A stretch of DNA of 64,000 nt. Source: Artocarpus heterophyllus. Taxonomy: Eukaryota > Streptophyta > Magnoliopsida > Rosales > Moraceae. The notes under the pieces are model-generated. The model was not told the DNA's origin. It ran no database searches and saw only the letters and a list, made by a program, of their open reading frames with translations. Numbering within the stretch: position 1 is the first letter of the stretch; each line of letters begins with the position of its first letter. The stretch spans positions 4,905,501 to 4,969,500 of the forward strand of contig CM046337.1 in NCBI GenBank assembly GCA_025403435.1. The letters run 5' to 3'. The translations under genes were made by a program, and so were the position numbers. Below, in pieces: positions 1 to 10,828 of the stretch.

Positions 1-1249
1 TCAATTTATAACATGTGTCAATTCATTATGTTCCTCGCCGTACAATACAAGACGAGTCCATGTCATAGTTTCATATGTGATAATCATATAATATCAGTTC
101 AACATAGATATATATATATTGCGGCAAAACAATCAATTTTAATTCTATAAAAACCTCACAAAAGATGAGTAATAGAATCCCTACCTTTCAAGCTTATCAA
201 CAGTCTCTTAATCCTGGAATCAATTAACGTTAGCTCCATACTCCCTTGATCCTAAGGCGTGCATAAGGACAATTAAAACTAAAGCACAACATACAACTAC
301 ATTCATAAAATTTATTTTAATTTAATCTTAGAATTTCAAGAAATAACCACTGCCCATAGAGGTATTATAAAGTTTAACAATATAAATTTTCTGTCTAGGG
401 CATATACACTTAGACTTCATACATATGCTCCAAAATAGCAACAAACATATACTTAGGTTTAAGAACGCAAATTTGAATAATCCTTTAGTATAAAAGAAAA
501 TTTATAAATGAAAGACTAAATTTGTTCATAAGATTCTAACCTCGGATTATGGTTAGTTGGAAGCTTGAAATGGCTTCAAAACAGGTTCCTTTACTTCGGT
601 ATGACTGAAATTCTTGCTCAAATGGAGGTGATGGTGGCTGATTTTTATGGCTGCCTTGAAGAAGTTCTTTAAGTATTTTGCTTCAGCAAAGAAATGAGAA
701 GAAGAGTGTGGGAACCGTGGAAGAAAAAGGAAGAAAAGATGAAGTCTTTGAAAAGAAGTGATAGAAACAATTATAGAGGAGACATGTTGAAGCATGTCAC
801 GGAGGAAATAAAGAAAATGAGGGTCAAGAGTAGTTGGAAAAGATATCCTTATGTCTCATCTAAAGACTTTAACACACATAATGCCAATATGACATTTTTG
901 AGATTTATTAGAAGTTCTAAGGCTTTTTAGTAATCATACTAAATAAATATAGGAGAATTTTAGAAAATTTAAAAATAGATAAAAATAAATATTATAAAAT
1001 AAATTTAAATGAAGCAATTTTTTTTTATACATTAAAAATTAATTTAATTACCTCAATACCCGTTAGAAGAATAACGGGTGTCACACCACTAGCCTAAACT
1101 CAAGAAGGCTTTTTTTTCTCTCTCCTCATGCGGCAACCATGACCTTCGCTTTTCTCCTGCTGCGGCTTTCTTTTCGACGTGGCGAAACGATCGTACCTGG
1201 GTCATTGTATTGATAGTCGTGAGGGTGCCATTAGTCATGTTCTAATTTT
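1..1249. other. Gene-free AT-rich left flank
   Basis: No convincing gene is seen here. The short open frames around 553-930 overlap each other on opposite strands, use low-complexity Lys/Arg or His/Phe-rich sequence and match no family I know. Around 1080-1200 the sequence becomes less AT-rich. That part may be the far end of the retrotransposon leader that follows, but I could not align it. Confidence 0.6.
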
Positions 1250-1446
1250 TGGGTTAAAAGAAATAAATAATTAAATAACCAACAAAATTCTTGAATAATT
1301 GAACCAAAAATCTTCAAAAAATTGTCCTTAAATTCAACAATTTTAACAAAGCATAGATTCTTAAATTTGAGAATTTCCTGTGAGAATTACATCTAGAAAA
1401 TTGTTAATTCCTAATGATTTAACATGAAGAGATTCTGGATACCACT
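1250..1446 (-). mobile_element. Primer-binding site and leader fragment of Copia family B
   Basis: Read on the minus strand, the LTR at 1447-1910 is followed directly by AGTGGTATCCAGAATC, a primer-binding site of the initiator-Met tRNA type. About 200 bases then align with the leader of the Copia element at 58041 onward: both run through a tcttcat start, an aatcatt..aat block, a tctaNatgt(g)attctca block and a ttttggtt block. Homology fades near 1250 and no gag follows, so this is a truncated 5' end and not a solo LTR in the strict sense. Confidence 0.7.
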
Positions 1447-1910
1447 TGTTAGAACAAAATATTGTGATGACAACTATCATCAACTAAGATCATTCATGTC
1501 AAATAATCGAGAGAATTTATAAGATGTGGAAGCTAACTTGAATCCATAGATAGATGTGATTCCTGAGTCTGTAGGTTGAAGATCTTCCAAGTCTGATACG
1601 TAAGTCTTCTTTTAAAGAATGCCTCTATAATCTCTTTATAGATTGGTGGTAGAAAAATAATGTATCTATTGATTTGGGGACCATAACTTCTTCATATAAC
1701 TACAAACCCTAACAGTTATCCTTAATTACCACTGTAGCCCATCATAAAATCAGTAATTATATTTTAATCTCTACACATAGTAGTCCCACGCTTAATGATG
1801 CTTTAAAAACCCAAAACCTAAATTAATCACTTTAATTAGGCTAACTTATCTGATAACTTTTAATAATATTTATTTAATATATTAGCCCATAAATTGGATT
1901 AATTCCAACA
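1447..1910 (-). mobile_element. LTR of Copia family B, inserted in the TNL1 3' flank
   Basis: The minus strand begins TGTTGG and ends TTCTAACA. It aligns along its whole length with the LTR at 57577-58040, and both are 464 bases long. Shared blocks include an attaaataaatat block near the start, a cattaagNgtg block, an aaaatataattact block and ggtccccaa. The right flank (1911 onward) is TNL 3' flanking sequence alignable with 10043-10228, so the element landed downstream of TNL1 in the same orientation as the gene. The last five flanking bases before the LTR, read on the minus strand, are CAAGA. Confidence 0.85.
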
Positions 1911-2053
1911 TCTTGATCTGACATGCTCGTTAAGAAATGCCATTTATGATTGTTTTACTTAGAAAGAAGCTTTAATGCTGGGTTCTAAAATCTGAAGTGA
2001 TATAGAGCCATTGGCATGGTTCTAAAATCTACTGTCTGGTATATGCTCAAGAT
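1911..2053 (-). other. 3' flank / probable 3' UTR of TNL1
   Basis: This aligns with the region just downstream of TNL2 (10043-10228): shared gaaatgccatt-like and ttagaaagaagctt blocks and the block tatatgctcaagattcagct next to the stop codon. It marks the conserved 3' end of the tandemly duplicated TNL unit. Confidence 0.65.
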
Positions 2054-2694
2054 TCAGCTAGTGAAACTGCTTTTCATTTCAAATTCTCTTAGGCTTTGGC
2101 TCTTGGTCTTCCTCTTCTTCTTCCTCTTCAGAGATAAAATCTCTGCTTTGACTTGCTTCAGACACTTCATGGCGGGTGTCTTACTTTTACTACTTTCTCC
2201 TAAATCTTGAACCATAGCAGTGGTTGGACCTTGAGCATATCCTAGACAGACTCCACACTTCATCACGTAACAATCGTAAATAGGATCTCCTGACAAATCC
2301 TCAGGCTTAAACTCGAATGATGCCTCGGTTGCGTTGTGCATAGTGTACCGATTTTCTTCATCATTTACTTCGAGAAAAAAGGGACTCAACCTGTAGTCAT
2401 ACCACAAGAGGACATGTGGAACCTCAGACTCTGCCTCAGACCAACCTGACAACGAGATGTCAAACTGGCAGCTTTCACCATTGTTGATTTTGAAATTAGA
2501 CTCACTTGAAAACCCAATTCAACGTCCTCATTGCACTTCTTGAATCCAACAACTGCACATAGAACGAAACCCAAGAAATTGTTGCTAAACCAATGCGGAG
2601 GAAGATTGATGCTTACGGAAAAGCCACCGGATTGATAGCTGAGCCAGTTTGGAACTTTGTCTCCCGGGTAACAAAAAATGAGTAGAGGCTCTTG
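2054..2694 (-). pseudogene. TNL1 exon 5, post-LRR C-JID domain, frameshifted
   Basis: It begins after TACAG and shows the typical start of the post-LRR jelly-roll/Ig-like (C-JID) domain: FCYPGDKVPNWLSYQS, then LPPHWFSNNFLGF. The frame is lost near the VELGFQ segment and resumes at GWSEAESEVPHVLLWYDYR, running to the stop at 2054. The tail is basic (KRKKKRKTKS), where TNL2 and TNL3 have acidic tails. Confidence 0.85.
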
Positions 2695-2830
2695 CTGTAC
2701 CATGATAATCATGAGTATATATTTAGCTGGTTAAAATTTAAAAGAAAGCAGATATAGGTACTGACTTGTGAAGTTGTGATGAAAGGAAGAAAAAAAAAAG
2801 GTAAAGAGAGAGATATGTAGGATGACGTGT

Positions 2831-3540
2831 AAAAACATGTCCCGGACACAACATTAATGCAGTTGCCATGCGCAAAATTTCTATATTGTGCATATTCCAT
2901 GACATTTGTGCGTGCATTCTCATCCAATTCTAGGCAATTCATAAATGAGACTATCTCGAGAAAAGGCTTATAGTCGTTAAGAGCTTGTGTGAGAGGCATG
3001 ATTCTTTAAGGTACTGTCTAAAGCCTTCTGCAGTTTCGAAAGTCAACTAATTCAAGACTAGAGACCCTCAAATTGTGAAGGCACTTCCTCTGTAGCTGTT
3101 CCTTTCATATACAGATCTTGTATGTTCATAGGAAGTAATGGAAAATTGTCAATACATGAGCATCCTTAGAGAGCAAGATACTTCAGGTACTGCAGTGTAT
3201 GCATGTTGCATGAGAGAGTCTAAAGGGCTTTACAGTTTTGACTCAAAAAGACCAGATTGTTGAGAGAGCCAATTGAGAAGGAAAATTCTTCCATTCCAGT
3301 ATTATTTAAGCTCAAGTGGTGTACGATTGTTGGTATTGCTGTAAGATTTTTGAAATTGGAGTTGCCGCTGAGATTGAGAGTGGTGATCTTGTTGAAATAC
3401 TGAAGATATGAAGGAACTTGTAGTGAACATGTGCAGCCTTCAAGATTCGTACTCTCGAGATGTAGAGCTTGAGAGAGATCTGGGAATTGAATGAGATGCT
3501 TGGAATAACTCAGATCAATCTTTCTCAACTTTTGAAGACA
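2831..3540 (-). pseudogene. TNL1 exon 4, LRR region, decayed
   Basis: It begins after an intact acceptor (ACAG before 3540) and aligns with TNL2 exon 4 (LSYSKHLIQFPDLSQA, GSLNNLVFLSQNCKAL). Frame is lost near 3220 and recovered in pieces. The donor position that is GT in TNL2 is AC here (2829-2830), a second lost splice site. Confidence 0.8.
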
Positions 3541-3634
3541 CTGTAAGTCCGTAAGCAATAGGGAAATGCATGTTACGAGTATTGACATTTTATGTTTGAC
3601 CACTATACCTATTACAAGCAGAGTCAGAACATAC

Positions 3635-4112
3635 CTGATCTTTGTCCCAACGTTGCTTAACCTGGCTACGGGGCATTTCAAGTACGACAAGATTTTTGGG
3701 CTGAAAATCTGATGGCAAAGATTTTAAAGGGTATCCATACCAATGAAGATATCTAACTGCTGAAAGCTTATGCAAAATTCATTAATAAAAAAAAAAAAAT
3801 TATAAAGGAAGAAGAAGAAGGAGAAGGAGAAATCGACGGAGGCGGTTCTTAGACAACGAATAGTGTCCAGCACAAGAGAAGAGAAAAAATATAAACATGG
3901 GGTTACAAGATAAATCTTATTTATCTAACAATTGCAACTGGAAAAGACTGAAGACCTTAAGGAAAATGCAATTTGCACTTCTTCATCAAGTTGTGAGAAC
4001 TGTAAATTTTGAGCAGTCTTAGATTGTACATATTTGCAAACACTGCAGGATTCAAGTCTATATCCCTAATCTTAGACATATTAAGGAATATGCCTTCAAC
4101 TTCTCCAGTTCC
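3635..4112 (-). pseudogene. TNL1 exon 3, first LRR exon with an insertion
   Basis: It corresponds to the 303-bp TNL2 exon 3 but is 478 bp because about 181 bp (3760-3940) interrupt it. The 3' half still reads YLHWYGYPLKSLP and ends in ..DKDQ before an intact donor at 3634. Confidence 0.8.
3760..3940. mobile_element. Small insertion in TNL1 exon 3 with 5-bp repeats
   Basis: Relative to TNL2, the exon is split by a segment containing a 12-13 A run, GAAGAAGAAG-rich sequence and an AT-rich end. The pentamer AACTG stands at 3755-3759 and again at 3936-3940, consistent with a target-site duplication. No terminal inverted repeat or coding sequence is visible, so the class of element is unknown; it could also be filler DNA from break repair. 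Confidence 0.4.
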
Positions 4113-4251
4113 CTAACATAAAACACAGAGCATGCAAATGAGCCTAAAATGCATGTGCAAACGTATAACAAAAGTATTCCATTTTCTTCCCTATATTTTC
4201 AAGTGGAAAAATGACTAAATAATTAAATTGAGAAAAGAATTTGGATCATAG

Positions 4252-5333
4252 AGTATTTGTCTTCAACATACGGTGGACCTCTTCAGCAATCCAGATTCTA
4301 CTAAGCTTTCCAAGCTCTTTAGATACCTAGCGAACAATTTCCCAACTCATTTCTTGTAGCAAATCATGCATCCATACCTTGTACTGTTTGATAGTTATGA
4401 GGGATTTATTGATGAGATTTGGTATTCCAACATTTGCACATGAATCACAACCATCTGATATTATTTCTATAAGATCTCTATCCTCTCCTTTAAAGAAAAA
4501 GGCAATATCAAGAAATATATCCTTTTTCTTTACGGTCTAGTGCTTCATAGTTAATTCTCAACACATTCTGAACTTCAATGTTCGGAACCATTTTCAGCTT
4601 TCTCAATGTACCTTCCCACTCTTTTGTGCTCCTTGAATGAAGATAGCAACCCAAGACTTTGAGAGCCAACGGAGCACCTTTGTCTACCACCTTCATTGAC
4701 AACTCTAAAAGTTCTATTGGGGCCAAGTTGCTTTTAAAAGCATTCAAACTAAAGAGCTGAAAAGCTTCATTGTAATCTAGTTCCTCAACCTTATATAATT
4801 GAATGTTATGTCCATTTCTAGGCACTTGTTGGTCTCTACTTGTTACAATGATTCTACTTCCATGACCAAACCAACCATGGTCTCTAGCTAAAATTTCTAA
4901 TTGTTTTGGCTTATTCACGTTGTCAAGAACAACCAACACCTTTCTTCGGCTAAGCCCCTTCTTATAAAAATTAGATCCCACAACCATGGTGCTTGGAATT
5001 TCTTCCTCTAACAATGCGGATAAAAGTTTATTTCTTAAGAAATTCAGTCCATGTTTCTCTGATTCTTCCCTAACATTTGTAAGAAGGCAGCTGCCTTCGA
5101 ATTGATAGAAGAGTCGATTGAATATAACCTCAGCTAGAGTTGCTTTACCAATACCACCCATTCCCCAAACGCCTACAACTCGAACATCTAGCGAGCCAAT
5201 GTTTAACAATAATATGATCTGCTCAATGTGTTGGTCAATTCCAACCAAGTACTAGGGCTCATCACTTGATGATATGCTGCTCAATTTCTTTAGTATATTT
5301 TGGACAATTGCCTCCACTAGTTTGGCCTCAGGC
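4252..5333 (-). pseudogene. TNL1 exon 2, NB-ARC domain, multiple lesions
   Basis: It aligns with TNL2 exon 2 from the acceptor (AG before 5333). A TAG replaces the Lys codon just before LVGIDQH. The P-loop reads GMGGIGKATLA where GKTTLA is canonical, and kinase-2 reads VLDNV instead of VLDDV. An extra A near 4520 shifts the frame after DRKEK, and TAG occurs again in the region matching VRQESKE of TNL2. The donor after the last codon is CT where TNL2 has GT (4250-4251), so splicing to exon 3 would fail. Confidence 0.88.
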
Positions 5334-5968
5334 CTATCTTATGGTATAAGTGAAATGATAGCTAATATTAGAAAAAAATTTTGATTGCAATGAAACTGGA
5401 GAACAAGAGCGTTGGAGAGGTGGCAAATGTCGTTGGTATATAGACATTGGATTTTGTCGCATTTTTTCTCTTCTTGTTAGGTTAAATACTCGTAAAATAA
5501 CTAGTAACTTTTTGTTTAAAATTTCTTGGTATCCCTGAAAATTTAAGCAGAACTATTTGAGTCATGAGAAAATAGGGAAAAAGGGTATGATCAAGAGAGA
5601 GTTTGGAAAAAGAAGGAAGGCACTCTTGGTGCTTCAATTAGAATAGTCTTTGATCAGTTAGACAATTTCTATGATACATACACATTGGCATTCTAAAAAA
5701 GTGAGAATTAAGTTCTGCAAAAGTCTGACTAGTTCTCTAAGACCCATCAATTTAGATTAACTTTTAGCAAACAGAGGAATTCTTCAAGTACTTTTTTTTT
5801 TTAATAAATTACCGTACTGCAAAACGACAATATATTTCTAATTCAGGACTTTCACAGCAAAACGTAAGACAATGCAACCTCTTAGTAAAAGCAGTGTGCG
5901 AGCCTTTCTGGTTTCTAAGACCAGATCATATGGTTTCAATAATGCAGAAATACATTAATTAAAGTTAC

Positions 5969-6466
5969 CTAGCAACAAGTGAATCCCAGCCAGACAAATT
6001 AGCTGCTGTTTTCGGAGCATCTCTCCACTCCTGCACTTTGTTGATATTTGTCTTTAAAACGTTCTTCAAGTTTAGCAAATGCAACTTCATAACTCCCCTT
6101 CTGTTTCCGCACATTCGACTGATCTATGTTGTAGAGAACTGGCACAACAATCTGTCCATTCTTTTCCCTGCATTTGAGTATGTGCAGTAGTTCATCCAAG
6201 CACCATGAAGAAGAAGCGTAGTTTTGGGAGAAAATGATAATGGAAAGCTTTGATTCTTCGATTGCTTTCAGAAGCGCTGGCGAGATTTTGTTTCCTCTCT
6301 GGAGCCTGTAATCTATGTAGGTTTCAATCTTTTTCCGACACAAAGCGGCATAAAGATGACTAGTGATGTTGTCTCGAGTGTCCACGCCTCTAAAACTAAG
6401 TAAACACGTCGTACTTTTCTTCAGCAGAAGGCGGAGATGATGGCGAAGAAGAAGAGGCGATTTCAT
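5969..6466 (-). pseudogene. TNL1 exon 1, TIR domain, frameshifted
   Basis: The ATG at 6466 corresponds to the TNL2 start. The first ~20 codons are out of frame relative to TNL2, so the usual YDVFLSF start of the TIR is lost; an extra base just before LSFRGVDTRD restores the frame. The catalytic-Glu region SSWCLDELLHIL is present. A further extra A after ERFKDK shifts the frame again and ends in a stop near 5999. The splice donor (AG|GTAACT at 5968) is intact. Confidence 0.85.
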
Positions 6467-6674
6467 TTTCTACGAATCCACCACTCAAATCATGCCAATT
6501 AATTCTTAATCAGAAACTGTTATGGAGAGACAAACAATGAGCGCTAAACTGATCAAAAAGAAAATGGATCCAAACATGAAGCATTATTCTCACCGTCAAA
6601 AGTCAAAAGTCAACGAGCCAAAGTAGACAGCGTTGTGTTGAAATTGTTTGCTTGTGATTGTTACAATGGGCATT
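6467..6674 (-). promoter_or_regulatory. TNL1 upstream region with three W-boxes
   Basis: Alignable with the regions upstream of TNL2 (14407-14820) and of the orphan copy at 56665-56920: shared cagaaact, ctgatc(t)aaa(a)gaaaatg and ttgtgttgaaatt blocks. On the gene strand it carries TTGAC three times, at 6595-6599, 6602-6606 and 6609-6613. TTGAC is the WRKY-binding W-box core, and WRKY control of NLR genes is established in plants; its use here is inferred. Confidence 0.6.
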
Positions 6675-9193
6675 GAATTACAAACTCTGATACTCCTCAA
6701 ACTAACCAATGAGCTCATATAAAGTTTATTTAGGTAGGATAAAAACTATTCACTTTTTAATTATATTACAAGTGTTATGATTCATTTAAAATATTTAGTT
6801 TACTATAAAAAGTTTTAAAACTGTTGTTTCATTCATTTTTTTTATTTACAATATATACATTATTCCAATTTAATAATATGAATAAAACTATACTATCACA
6901 TCCAGACTTGGTAACGTATGTCTGTTAACACAAACCATAATAGAGCTACTAAGTTTTACAAAACTGAGTTCCAAGATACGTTTTAAAAGCTGCTCTAAAA
7001 CATGACATATGAACAAATATCTGACAAGTAGCTCTGGATACTTGGTCAACTCCTAATCTTGTACATCTTTACCTGTACTATTAGAACTATAATAAGCTGG
7101 AAGCTCATTAAACAGAAACTAATACATAAACATGAACATAGGATGAGAATGTAATCAGACATTTTTTTTATCAGTTTTCTTTTAATAATTATTTCTTCTT
7201 TCGGGTACCCTTGGAGTGTGGTACTTAACTGGTAATGATAGGCCATAGTTTTCAGAACCTGTTCATCATAATTTGGCCAATGTGGTAACAATAATACGGG
7301 GTTTCCATCTTGGTCATTAGACCTCAGGTATTTGTTGTATTTAGTCTCAGTTTTTGTGGCTTTTCTTATCTTAGTTTTTCAACCTTAACGTATTCACCAC
7401 TTTTTGTTGGGTCCGTCGGTCCCACCTGTGTCCTATACCTACCAGACTACCAATTAAGCGCTAAACCCCCATTTTAGTTAAAAACCTCATTCTTTTTAGA
7501 CCCTATCACATGTTCTAATATAAATGCCATGAATCATAGATGCTTTTCAACAATCTATATCATTCCCAAATAATGACAATCCAATAAATGTACCTTAAAA
7601 CATAATATGACATAGTTCTTGTGAAACAATAAATAGTAATTTTTACTTACCTTGAGTTTAATTTGTGTTAAGTGAAAAGATTAGTTCTCTTAGAAGATAA
7701 GATATGCTAAAGCCCTGGCATTATAAAATTATATACCATTCAATTCTTCGATAAACAAACTAATTGGATTATGTTATTAGTTATATTACAATAGTTTTGC
7801 ATTAATTCAAACACAAAATACGTTGAGCATCAAAATATCACAATGCACACTTTTGGCCAAAGAACATTCTATATTACTAAAATTATGATTAAACATAGAG
7901 ATTAAATGTTCAATCATCTAGACAAACATTCACTTCAGCTCATTCCTATTGCAAATTACATTACTTCACACACATAATAATTTTACCTCTTTTTAGCCAA
8001 AATCAGGTCTTCAATAAATAAATAACATTTCCAAACATTAAATATCATTAAGGAAATATGTAATCTTATAAAAACAACCTAATACATAAGAATCATGCAT
8101 GATATGAACCTGATTTTCTACTAAACCTTATTTTGCATTTTCTTTCCAAAGTTCAGAAATAACATTCTAACTAATTTCCATCTATTGACAGGCATTCAAA
8201 ATCACTTAACAAACACTTAGTATCAATAGAAATAAAAGACATAATTAGATTTCACATGATTATCAATTTTGCAAATAAACTAACTTAACTAGCTTAGTTT
8301 GAGCTCAAATCTATCCTGACTAACTCTTTCCACATCTATAATCATATTAACAGAAAATAACTTCATTTCATCATAAGAAACATAAATATAGATGTTACCT
8401 TATAGGGCTTAAAGTTAGGGCTCTATTGGAGGTCAAGACGCTTGATTTTCAAGCTCAAAATTGTGAGATCTTGGCCCGGCTTAAGTAACACAAATTTCTA
8501 TGGTCTTGTTTAAGTTTTTGTGAGCTTCAAGCCATGGAAAATGGAGAGAAAGAAGTGGGGAGAGTGCTGGTCGTTTTTAGAGCTGCTTGAAAAGAAAGAG
8601 GCAAAAATGAACATTCTTGTTCATTTGACTTGGTCTAAATCATGTAAGTGAAGGGAGGAGCTTGCGTGGGTGCTTTTGTCATCTTTTTCTTAGATTTGAT
8701 ATATGGAAAGAGTGCTGAGTAAGAAAATTTAGCTAATAGCTAGCCACTTAAATCTTGTACAAGCAAGAGAATTCAATTTGCAATAACCTAGTCAACAAAC
8801 CAATCAAATTGTACCATTTTGTATATTTTTAATTCTAATCAAATTTATCTTTTTCAAATATAACAATGGGGAAAACAATTGGTTTAGAATGCATTTGAAA
8901 TAAAAAAGCACTTTCTAATCAATTCGTAACCATTTAACTCACTAATCTTCCTTAACCGAGAAACTGAACTTTTCATTGTAATTAGAACTTTTTTGAAAAC
9001 AAGTTAGATCATATATTAATAATTTAATGTCATATTTATGAATATAAGCATGTTTATGCATAATTCAATCTTAAAAATAATAAGTTCTCGTGCTCGTAAG
9101 GTATACTTTCTATATGCTTGTAATTCAATAACATGTGTTCGTTAAATGTATAGATATGCAAGATGCTTACAAGTGGTTAATTGTGAGTTAAGT
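6675..9193. other. 2.5-kb gene-free insertion upstream of TNL1
   Basis: TNL2 has nothing equivalent between its promoter and the distal conserved segment. The octamer TGGGCATT occurs at 6667-6674 and again at 9193-9200, which would fit an 8-bp target duplication. No terminal inverted repeat is clear. The block 8400-8700, read on the minus strand, resembles long plant LTR sequence in style, and a weak tRNA-Met-type primer site is seen near 6685-6697, but I cannot assign a class. No open frame above 81 codons is found. Confidence 0.45.
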
Positions 9194-9209
9194 GGGCATT
9201 ACACTAACC

Positions 9210-9600
9210 CATTAATATTACATAATAATAATGTAATTAATAAATTTTATACTCCGTTTCTACTCTGAATGTTTTAGGCCATAGCATCTCAAATTCCCTA
9301 TTCAAAGATAAACCAAAATGGAGCCAAAAAAAAATAAAAGACAGAAAAGATTCTTCTGTTGCGTGCCTGTGTGCCAACAACATGCCAAGAGTACATGAAT
9401 ATTGTGAGAAATGGTGCGTATTGCATTTCGTTTTGGCATAGTATTCTTTCGTCTTTCTTTAATTTTGCATTATTGGAGCATGGGATTCAATTTTTGGATC
9501 TTGATAGGTGGTCGCGTAACAGTATATACATAAAAGAACATGCAGTCAATACTAGGAATTCGTTATGCTCTTTTTGTCTTTAGTTAAAGTGATTTTTATC
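9210..9600. repeat. Conserved distal upstream segment, copy 1
   Basis: It aligns with 14890-15253: shared taggccNtag, a gccNacaacatNc block, a ttttgcattattgga block, gtggtcgc and a cgtctttagtta end. The 74-codon open frame at 9359-9583 does not survive in the second copy, so I do not call a gene. The segment marks the distal end of each tandem TNL unit. Confidence 0.75.
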
Positions 9601-10042
9601 ATGTCTTTGGCAAAAAATTAATAATAATAATAATATAATATAATTATTGACTTATAATTAGTTAATCTGTTAAGTGCATATCAATGAATTTGACATTCGT
9701 TCCCTTTTGAAGGGAACTAATACAAGGGGTGCAAGAATTTGCATTCACTTCCTTTATCTCCCTCTTTATTTCCTACATCGTGTATAGTCGATTAAAATTT
9801 CATTACTAAGATTAGAGAAATCACTCTTTCTTTCTTTCTCATAACACCCCCCCCTCTTTTTTTTTTTTTTTTTTTTAATATATGCAGAGCAAACACGATC
9901 TCGGTTTCATGGGTCCCTTCCCTTTAAGGGTATCATTATACAATATTTTCGACATTTTCCTGCCTTGAACTAACCATCTTACTAAGAAAACAAAAAAAGA
10001 AGGAAAAAGAAAAAAGATCTCTCATAGCAACGTGTTTAGAGA
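9601..10042. other. Spacer between TNL1 and TNL2 units
   Basis: AT-rich with simple sequence: an AAT-rich run near 9620, a C run followed by a long T run at 9848-9876, and A-rich sequence near 9990. No gene or element recognised. Confidence 0.6.
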
Positions 10043-10228
10043 TCCAACATGACATGTTCGATGAGAAACGCCATTAATTTCTTACTAATTCAATTCCTTA
10101 GAAAGAAGCTTCAATGGTGGGTCCTAAACTCTAAAATGATAGAGAGCTATTGGCAAACATGATCACCTAAACTGTCTGATATATGCTCAAGATTCAGCTG
10201 ATGAGACTACTTTTCATTTCAAATTCTC
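10043..10228 (-). other. 3' flank / probable 3' UTR of TNL2
   Basis: It aligns with the 3' flank of TNL1 (1911-2053) and, over its gene-proximal part, with 57480-57576. The conserved block tatatgctcaagattcagct at about 10180-10200 lies just beyond the stop codon. No polyadenylation site can be fixed. Confidence 0.6.
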
Positions 10229-10828
10229 TTAGGCTTTGCGCTCTTGGTCCTCTTCCTCTTCCTCATCAGAGATAAAAACTCTGCTTCCACTCGGTTCATA
10301 CTCTTCACGGGGTCCCATACTTTTACTACTTTCTCCTAAATCTTGATCCATAGCAGTCGTTGGATCTTGAGCATATAGTAGACAGACTCCACACTTCATC
10401 ACGTAACAATCGTAAATAGGATCCCCTGACATATCCTCAGGCTTAAACTCAAATGATGCCTCGGTTGCGTTGTGCATAGTGTACCAATTTTCTTCATCAT
10501 TTACTTCGAGAAAAATGGGACTCAACCTGTAGTCATACCACAAGAACACATGTGGACCCTCAGACTCTGCCCCAGACCAACCTGACAACCATATGTCAAA
10601 CTCGTAGCTTTCACCATGGTTGGTTTTGAACTCGGACTCCATTTGAAACCCCAATTCAACGTCCTCGTTGCACTTCTCGAATCCAACAACTGCGCATAGA
10701 GCGAAACCCAAGAACTTGTTGCTAAACCAATGTGGAGGAAGATTGATGTTTATCAAAGACTCTTCGGATTGATAGTCGAACCACTTTGGAATTTCATTTC
10801 CCGGGCAGCAAACAAAGAGTTGGGACTC
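10229..10828 (-). CDS. TNL2 exon 5 (C-JID and acidic tail)
   Basis: 200 codons including the stop, beginning after TACAG with ESQLFVCCPGNEIPKWF. The C-JID is known in TNLs such as RPP1 and ROQ1 to help bind effectors. The protein ends in a short acidic tail (SDEEEEEDQERKA), which in TNL3 is expanded into a long Glu run. Confidence 0.9.
   Translation of the reverse strand, partial: ESQLFVCCPGNEIPKWFDYQSEESLININLPPHWFSNKFLGFALCAVVGFEKCNEDVELGFQMESEFKTNHGESYEFDIWLSGWSGAESEGPHVFLWYDYRLSPIFLEVNDEENWYTMHNATEASFEFKPEDMSGDPIYDCYVMKCGVCLLYAQDPTTAMDQDLGESSKSMGPREEYEPSGSRVFISDEEEEEDQERKA

Larger units (their letters stand above)
2054..6466 (-). pseudogene. TNL1, TIR-NB-LRR receptor pseudogene (five exons)
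   Basis: An ancestral intracellular immune receptor with the same exon order as the intact TNL2: TIR (5969-6466), NB-ARC (4252-5333), first LRR exon (3635-4112), second LRR exon (2831-3540) and C-JID exon (2054-2694). Each exon aligns with TNL2 but carries damage. The lesions are frameshifts in the TIR exon, a nonsense codon before the NB-ARC, a P-loop substitution, a frameshift and further nonsense codon in the NB-ARC exon, two lost splice donors, a 181-bp insertion in exon 3 and a frameshift in the C-JID exon. With this many independent lesions a full product is not possible. Short TIR or NB fragments could be translated, but I see no reason to expect that. Confidence 0.9.

Noticed and set aside
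9359..9583. 74-codon frame in the distal TNL segment as a small gene
   Set aside because: The duplicate at 14990-15250 does not keep the frame, so it is not conserved as protein.
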